A stretch of 64,000 nucleotides of DNA from Datnioides undecimradiatus. Lineage: Eukaryota; Chordata; Actinopteri; Lobotiformes; Datnioididae. Each line of letters opens with the position of its first letter. Positions within the stretch are counted from its first letter, which is position 1. Below, piece by piece: positions 56,461 through 64,000 of this stretch. Position numbers and translations under genes: made by a program. The notes beneath the pieces were generated by a model. It was not told the origin of the DNA. It searched no databases and saw nothing but the letters and a program-made list of their open reading frames with translations. The stretch is from contig WARS01000016.1 in assembly GCA_008933995.1 (NCBI GenBank), forward strand, positions 7,478,215-7,542,214, given 5' to 3'.

Positions 56461-59400
56461 GCAAAGTAACGCAGTACAATACAGCACATTAAACCCCAAA
56501 TGAGTGGAGTTACTAACCAAGTAAAACACGAGTACAATCATGAAAGCAACTTCCATAAGAAATAAATCAAACACATCAACTTAGCCATATCAACAAGGAA
56601 TCAGAATATCACATATGATATGAACATAAAGAGAAAGATGATAAAAGAAAGATTAAACAATCATCTGTGAAACTCTTCACATGAAATTTTCGTAGTGTCT
56701 CATAAAAGGTCAAGATTATGGTTTAATTCAGTGTTATTAGCATAGATCTAGATTGTAACAAAGGTTAGGTTTCATATGAGGAAAACAGATAAACATAAAT
56801 CCTGATAAACACTGACTAAATGTTGGTTTACTGTGTCGTTTTACTGCTTGGACAGTTATGTTAATATCTTAATAAAACAAATATATTAATAATGATTAGA
56901 AGAATCTTCCATTTCTTTAAAAGTAACCCCACTCCTCCCCCGTCACACCGAACTGAAAAAGTTGTGTGTTGTGTTGTGTGCAAACCTATCCAACAACGTT
57001 TTCCTTATATAAGGTTTCTGTCTTCACAGTACTATTAAATGAGTCTCTGCCCTGATTTATCTGTCTGCGGGTCTGTGAAACTGTAAAAGTGTTCACTCTG
57101 ACATCCAGCTGGCAGCTCTGAGTGACAAAATGATTGCTGAAGTGGAGCAGTTAGGATTGAATGTGTTTTTCACCTTAAATGTATTTGGTGTGAAGCAGCA
57201 CCTCATATTTTGGAGCTCCACACCTCTACAGCTCAGACTTATCTGGATCCATTGGTCAGATTTTTGAATAATTTTTATGCATTAGCAAATTTTCCATTCA
57301 CGTTTACTAATTGGGGGTTGTAAATTGTTTTTCTGTCCATGAATTCAACTTTTTAAACACTGCTAAAAATCATTTATGACCTCAAATATGGATTTAAAAT
57401 TTAAAGGTAATCCTACTTATGTTTTTTCATAAAATATTATCATATGTATAAAGCACATATCACATGTGCACAATTAAAGCTGCTGAAAATATTTACTTTT
57501 GTAATTTCTCTGCCGTTTCCCGATATATTTTTGGTCTTTGACATCAAAATTCAATCTTTGTTCCTAATACTTACACTCCCCCAGATTTTCCATGCTGTGA
57601 TAATATGTTGTAAAATAATTGAACATATTTATTAAGAAAATGCACCAATTAAGAGCAACAACTGATTACTGAAAAGAGAGCATAACTTAAATATCAGAAA
57701 TACTTAGTTTGACAGTGAACGCCTCTACAGGGCCTTAAGATCAGGTAAAAATGTTATGAAATTAGTATTTATCTTTCAAGTTTTTATCATTCGTTATCAA
57801 ACAAATAGACTCATAAGTAATCAAATTACCAGAGAGTAAGAGTGAGAGCAAGAAAGACAACCTTGGGCCTTTGCAGCAAGCTGAGGGTCTGGCACAACCT
57901 TTCTTAATCTGCTCCAGGGAGTCAGATATTCATTGGACATGTTAAGATGGCTGTTTGGTGCCTGAAGGTATGAGTCAAAAGGTGAGGTGCAGGTGTTTAC
58001 TCCACCAGCACTGCATGCATACACACACATTTATGACAGGCACAGCTATCAGTGTGGACAGAAGGCGGCGTGGGTTCGTGACTGCAGCGGCGACTGGCCC
58101 TGACCTAATAACCCACTGTAATGTGCTTCAAGCCAATCTATTTCAATCTTTACTACTTCTACAATCTCTACAACACAACATCAACAACTCAAGTGACCAC
58201 CATTCATTACAGCCCGGCAGATCAGACTGGGGTTGCACTTGGCACATTTCAGGAGTGAATGTGTTTAACAATGTGTGATCAAAGGGCTGCAGAAAAAGAG
58301 GACAGCACTCTCAGTAAAAAAAGAAGAATAGAGTTGTTACAATATAAAGTCTGTCCAACTTGGTTCCCTTCCCTTTCCCTCCCAGTGTCTCTTTCCAGCA
58401 TCACAATGTCGCCACACTTTCTGGTCTCTTCCTGTCAAACAGCCAGACAGGCCAAAGTGTCCATGCCAGTACAAACCAGACCAAGTCCCAGGAGAACTTG
58501 AGCTTCTCGCTCAGCCAGGGCAACAGGAGACCCTTTGCTTGGCAGCTTCCCTGAAACTAATCAGCCACGGGATCCAGAGCTGTTTCAGGGCCAGTTTCAC
58601 TACGAGAATAATCTGCCTCACGCACACGCCAGTTGGGTCCGCAGACCTCGAGTACTCCAGTACTCCTTTCTGCCCACCAATTGTCTGTTACCAAGACGGT
58701 GACTGTAAGCCAAAGGAATAAGAGCCAGCAGGAGCCAGCCAGCTGGATGGAGCAGCAGACATGGAGGTGGGAAGTTGTGAGGAGGAGTGAGGTCCACCAG
58801 ACAGGATCCGTTTGGATACAATTGAATTGGCAGGGCCTCACCTAAACACCACTTAGACACCAGCCCATAAGACACGTTTCCTTGTACAAAATATCATCTC
58901 ATTTTAGCCTTTTCACATGAAATCTTTTTAGTTTCTGCAGAGATCTGAAAGAATAAATTACATCCAAAAAGATGCTCAGTTGTTGCTAAATCCAGGAAAG
59001 CAATGTCATCAAAGTCAGAGAGAACCATCCCTGAATATGAATTATTCAGCCATTAAAAATTAATACGGATGGGGCTTTGGTGTATATTGCACTGAATATG
59101 TTGGATATTCTACTGTTTTTTTTTCACTCACTTCATTATTTTCTGTTTTACTTTATTACAGCTTCTCTTCATGATTAGATTGTACTATTACACCCACAAC
59201 TGTTTAATAAAAAATTAAAAATGAAGGTTACGAAACCAGGAAATGTATGATTCATGTAATTTATTGATGTAAAGTATAAAAATGTTTACAATTCCCCTAA
59301 CTAAGGCTGAATTAATGGATTGCGAATGAAAGCCTGTTGTAATTAAATATGGAAGAATTAAACTGGAGGATACATTGCTATTAAAACCCTTCTCTGTATC

Positions 59401-62400
59401 TTAAAAAACATTCTCTGCTCTTCAGAAAATGAACCCTTTTGTCAAACAAGGAGTTTATATCCTTCATAACCCTTATGGAATATTACAGACTGCAAATTCA
59501 TTTTATTATTATTATTTCATTAATTCAATAATTACATCATTTATTATTCGGTGTAATGTGATTTTTCCTACTGTGGTGTCTGCTGTAAAAACAGATCCAT
59601 CATGTGTCTTTGTGTGACATATCAATCTTAGTAGTGCAGTTTTGTAAAGATACACGTCTTTGATGTTCTGCTTCACTTCAGCACCCTAATGCTGTGTGCT
59701 TTCTAAAAGTACAGGGAGGATAAACACTTTGCATATAGCTGAAATATCTGGATACCAAAAGAGGACCATGCATTTGTACTTCAACTGGCATATGAGGAGT
59801 CTGAGGAAAAAGGGGCTGAAAAATCAATAAATTTGTTGAAAGCACGCTTCCTAGAGATACTAAATAACAGCATTATTCTCAAACCTGAGGCACAAAATGA
59901 CCAAAATTAAGTGAAAAATGTATTTGTTAACTCATTTTCTGATGTTAAGTGTGACCAAATTAGCCCAGACTCAAATAACTCAAATAACTCTAATTGCATT
60001 ATTTAAAAAAAAACCCCATTTGTTTATTTCCAAAGTGTCACTCCAAATGAAGCTTTTTGTGTTTTTTGCTGCATATTTTTCAGGTTTGAATGAATACAAA
60101 ATGAGCAGTCTTGTATTCATCTGTCCAGGAGGAGGAATCCCTCCTCTGTTTCCTTCCTGTTGATTTTGTGTGTGTGTGTGTGTGTGTGTGAGGGAGAGAT
60201 TGTCCTCATCCTTATTGAGGGTCTATGTTACACAGACTGTAAAGCCACTTTGAGACAAATGTATAATTTGGGGCTAAATAGATAAAAGTGACCAGTTTTG
60301 AGATCGAACCATTTGAAATCAGAGTTTCAAAGGGACAATTTCTTAAAATGTCAAATGTAAAAATGCTGCAGTTACAGCTCTCTCTGGATAGAGGGCACTG
60401 TTTGATCAGATTTGAAAACAAAAGCCAAGCTACCTCTCCCAAAAGAAATCCCTTTTTAACCCCTCAGATTAAACAGAAAAGGAAGCGACAGATGCACGGC
60501 CAGGAAGCGAGGTATCAGCACCAACTCACGCTCTGAACATCATGTTCTTTATTGACTCAATCATGGAGTTTGGTGTTGGCGAAGACGTGAACACACACAC
60601 ACACACACACTACACACGAGAACATGTTATTCTATTAAAATTAGCCTAATTTAACTGTCCAGCAGCAGAGGTAGTCTACTGAACCAGTGCACTGTGTGTC
60701 TGTACATAATAAATGCGTGTATGAGGAAGGGAGAGGCAAGATTAAAATTCATCCAGATACCAACACACTCGTCTCATGTAATTAGCCTAAAAGCCTTTTC
60801 ATCAGGCTTGGAACAACACCCCATATGCACACACACTAATGGACACCACCAGAGTCTGCTTATACCCACTAATATTCTACATTCACCTCTTAACACTACT
60901 GGAAAAGGCATCTGTGTAATGGCACCATTGCCTTGGTGTGTGTTTTTGTGTTTGTATGAGTTATTTATATGCTAATGAATTTGGAAGGGCATGTTGAGTG
61001 GTACGACTAAGCATGTGTGTGTGCATGTGTGTGTGTGTGTGTGTGTAGGAGAAGAAGGTAGGAGTCACTACAGATGGTGGAGGAGAACCTTGAAGTATGT
61101 TGTCTTTCTGTTTAAAGTCATAACAACAGTGATGTAGCTCCATCCTGAACTATGTTTACCCCCTCATCCTCTTCCCTGTTATTCCCACTTTACTCTGATG
61201 AATTATTGTTATTCAGGCACACTGTCTGAATGCCTGTCTGACTTGAGGTACTTTGGCACCTAACACACTTTCTGTACCTGACTGAAATGCCAAACGCTGC
61301 TGTTAAACGTTGATTGACAGGCCCACACTCCAGTCAGCGCAACATGCTTCTCTTCTTGCGTCTCTAATGGCAGAGCTGCTCTCACTGCTCCATGTCAGAA
61401 GGATGAGACCCAGTGGGCTGAGTGGCAGTCGGTATTGTGGATTTGCAGCTTTTGTTTGTGTTTGAATTTGCTTACTTTGACAGTGCTAAAAGAGGGACTC
61501 TGGTATATTAAATCCTGGATTATTTTCCATTTTTCTCAATCTGGAAAAATAACACTGTTCATTGTTAAATTTTATTATAACGACAGACCAAAAATGGTTT
61601 GTGGAGACAGAGACAGCTAAAAGAAGAGTGAGTACTGGACTTGAATGAACTTGGTGGAAAGAAACACAACTCAAAATGAAAGCTTATCCTGCTCTGTATC
61701 CTGTTTTTCTGTATCAACTTAAAATGCGATAATACGACAATGTTGTGTTACAGAAATCTAATGCACACACAGGGACATTGTCGCAAACAAGTTAAACGGG
61801 GAGCGAAAGAACCAATCAAATGACCAGATCCAACAAACAAACCTCAAGGTCAGAGAAAAGAATGGAGAAATGATTTCCCAGACTGTCCGTTATAAGCATC
61901 CATCTATTGTACAGACTGACTTACTGGTTCAACTTTGACCTGCCATGTTTTCTGTAGCCATCTGAACACACAATATTCCGGTGCAGTGAGGAGGAATTAT
62001 TTTTATTTTCAGAGACTGCTCTGCCCTCACCACACATAAATGTGCCCAGATATGCAACCACTAAGGCTGAAAACAAGGAACAAGGAAAATCGTTTTTCAG
62101 AGGAATTGTAAAACCAAAAAAGCAGAATGAATATGACAAAGGAAATATGGGTAACACTAAACAATAACAGACACAATATTATTCTGATATTAGTAATATT
62201 AGAGTACAAATGAGGACAGTTAGTTGATGAGTGATTCCTAATCAAAAGTTATAGGGTGGCTAATTATTCCCTAATGATTAGTTATTTTAGAAACAAGTGA
62301 GGAACCATTCATGAACGACATGATGACTGATGACTTGTTAGTACACGCTTTCCAACAAACGACTAAGTAGTATGATGATTGTGAGTACAGTATCTTTGAA

Positions 62401-64000
62401 TCATTAGGTATTGATTAGTTCATCAATATCTGCATATCGATCATTTAATTCAGGAGTGGCTCCTGCTTAAAACTGTCTAAACTCAGAACTATAAACATCT
62501 GCGGTGATACATAACACTGAGTAGTTACGTACTTACTGAGTGGTCGGTGGTTGGATGATGTATAATGTTCATCATTGCCTGTCAACTGCTAATTATTGCA
62601 TTTAGCAGTTATAGAGGAGCATTATCATATATATATATATATTATATGAAGTTGAGTTTCTTGCCAACCAAAGTCCAATCTTCTCTCTGTCTTAGCTCTG
62701 TTTTTGGTCAATGGACTCTTGAGCAAAACACTTTGCCACTAAATACTCCACAATATTCAGCAGTTAGTCTCTACTGTAACTTTGTCTTTCTGCTGAATGG
62801 TGCTGAGCAGGTAGTATACAAAGGGATTTTAGAGTTTTTCTGCTGAAACAGCTGCCTGCTGCTTTGAGAGTGGTGAACGTGAACCAGAACAGTAAAGTTG
62901 CAGGCCTGACAACAGTCACATGAAACTGGCTATAAAAGCTCCATAAAACCAGGGACAGCAGCACATTTAGGTGCTAATTCTCAATAGGTTAATCTCTGCG
63001 TGCAACCCCTTTCACATTGTTAGAATGTTTTCACACTGTGATTCAATACATTATGACAAGTATATCAATTACAGCTACTAAAGTTGAATTGTCCTACAAT
63101 TACATTTCCCCCATACTGAGTTGGAAAGAAAACTTTGAAAATCACACAGATGGAGCAGAAGTTGGATTTTGTGCTGAAATTATTATAACATCCTTCAGAG
63201 GCTAGAAAATGAATCATTTTTTGAACAATCTTAAGTAGTTTATTGAGAAAAAGAGTTTTCAAATGACATTTCCTGCATTTCTCTGTTTGATTTCACTGTA
63301 AGCTGCAAATCTTTGGGTTGTAGTCTGTTAATTAGACAAATGAAGTCATTTGAATGAACGTCACCTTGGGCTCTATGATATTGTAATAGGCGTCTCTAAA
63401 AAGTGAAATAATCATCAGCTGCAGATGTACTTTGGTTCATATATGGTTTTACTGTAGGCAGTAACTAAGAAATCTCACTCAGTCCTGCCTGTTGATGATC
63501 ACTGCACTGATGATGATGGATTTCCTCATATCATAATCAATGATCCAAACATGCAAACTAAACCTGGAATCATTGTCTCCAGTAGGTGCAGGTCCATTGA
63601 TTTCCTCACAGTGGAGCTGAGTTTCCTCGCATTAATACATGTGAACACTGTATTTCAACACCTCACCGCCCACCAGCTTTCCCCTGTCTGTAGGCCAGCG
63701 CTTTCCATTTTACACTTGAGGCATTTGGCTGGCTCTCTTATCCAGAGTGAATTAGCTTGGATGGAGGAGTAAAGTGAGCTCCAGATTCTGTATGACTGAA
63801 ATAACAATCAAGAATGAAAAAAAAAAAAAAAAATCAGGAATGCATGTTCAGGGCCATGTACTGTTACATCCAATTTTCTTAGTGGCACCACAGCAGCCGT
63901 GTAAAGAGTAAAGTGTTCAGAAGTGAAACATTGGACTTGTCAAAGAGAGTAAATGAAAATGAGAACAAAGAAAATGTGATTTGGTGGTGAGATGGTGACG
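56461..64000. other. Gene-free flank upstream of gna12
   Basis: AT-rich sequence with no coding exon or RNA gene that I can support. It contains (GT)n at about 60166-60190, (CA)n at about 60592-60611, a GT-rich tract at 61015-61046, an (AT)n run at about 62628-62642, poly-A at about 63817-63833 and the repeat tail at 63703-63756. Confidence 0.6.
63703..63756 (-). mobile_element. Reverse-oriented copy of the L2-type/SINE tail
   Basis: GGCATTTGGCTGGCTCTCTTATCCAGAGTGA is the reverse-strand form of the GGATAAAAGCGTCTGC tail seen in plus orientation at 48408-48453. It is a short, diverged fragment. Confidence 0.55.

Noticed and set aside
58360..58554. 64-codon open frame ending RRPFAWQLP upstream of gna12
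   Set aside because: It looks mildly protein-like, but there are no splice sites, neighbours or recognisable family to support a gene.

Overview
The window looks like nuclear DNA of a ray-finned (teleost) fish. It has compact multi-exon vertebrate genes with GT-AG introns, many CA/GT microsatellites, teleost-type transposon remnants, and the vertebrate gene order eif3b-chst12-...-gna12. There are no prokaryotic, viral or CRISPR features.

Layout. (1) Positions 1-7.1 kb: eif3b on the plus strand, 18 coding exons with every phase closing, 680 residues, plus a probable non-coding 3' exon. (2) 7.1-8.76 kb: intergenic. (3) 8.77-12.74 kb: a direct tandem duplication of about 2 kb. The two copies differ by many one-base and few-base insertions or deletions, which looks more like unpolished long-read assembly than biology. 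Each copy carries a promoter/first-exon-like block that probably belongs to chst12. (4) 15.4-18.9 kb: chst12 on the plus strand, a Golgi chondroitin/dermatan 4-O-sulfotransferase of 425 residues in five coding exons. (5) 20.2-30.4 kb: an IRE1 gene on the plus strand, best matched to ern2 (IRE1-beta), 24 coding exons and 986 residues: luminal sensor, membrane segment, kinase and KEN ribonuclease. (6) 30.4-40.2 kb: gene-free, with simple repeats, a small Tc1-like element with TA-flanked inverted termini, and the unbounded gna12 3' UTR. (7) 40.2-55.9 kb: gna12 on the minus strand, G-alpha-12 of 385 residues in six coding exons, with introns of 9.7 and 4.1 kb. (8) 55.9-56.5 kb: GC-rich gna12 promoter region. 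(9) 56.5-64 kb: gene-free apart from repeats.

The genes are independent housekeeping, secretory-pathway, stress-response and signalling genes, not one pathway. eif3b (translation initiation) and ern2 (unfolded-protein response) both touch protein-synthesis control, but nothing here shows co-regulation. I found no undescribed multi-gene system. The points most worth a second look are the suspect tandem duplication, the extra introns in gna12 and chst12, the arginine at a paralog-distinguishing site in the IRE1 kinase catalytic loop, and the position of ern2 between chst12 and gna12.

Exon boundaries were set by hand from reading frame, splice consensus and recalled human family sequences; no alignment was run.
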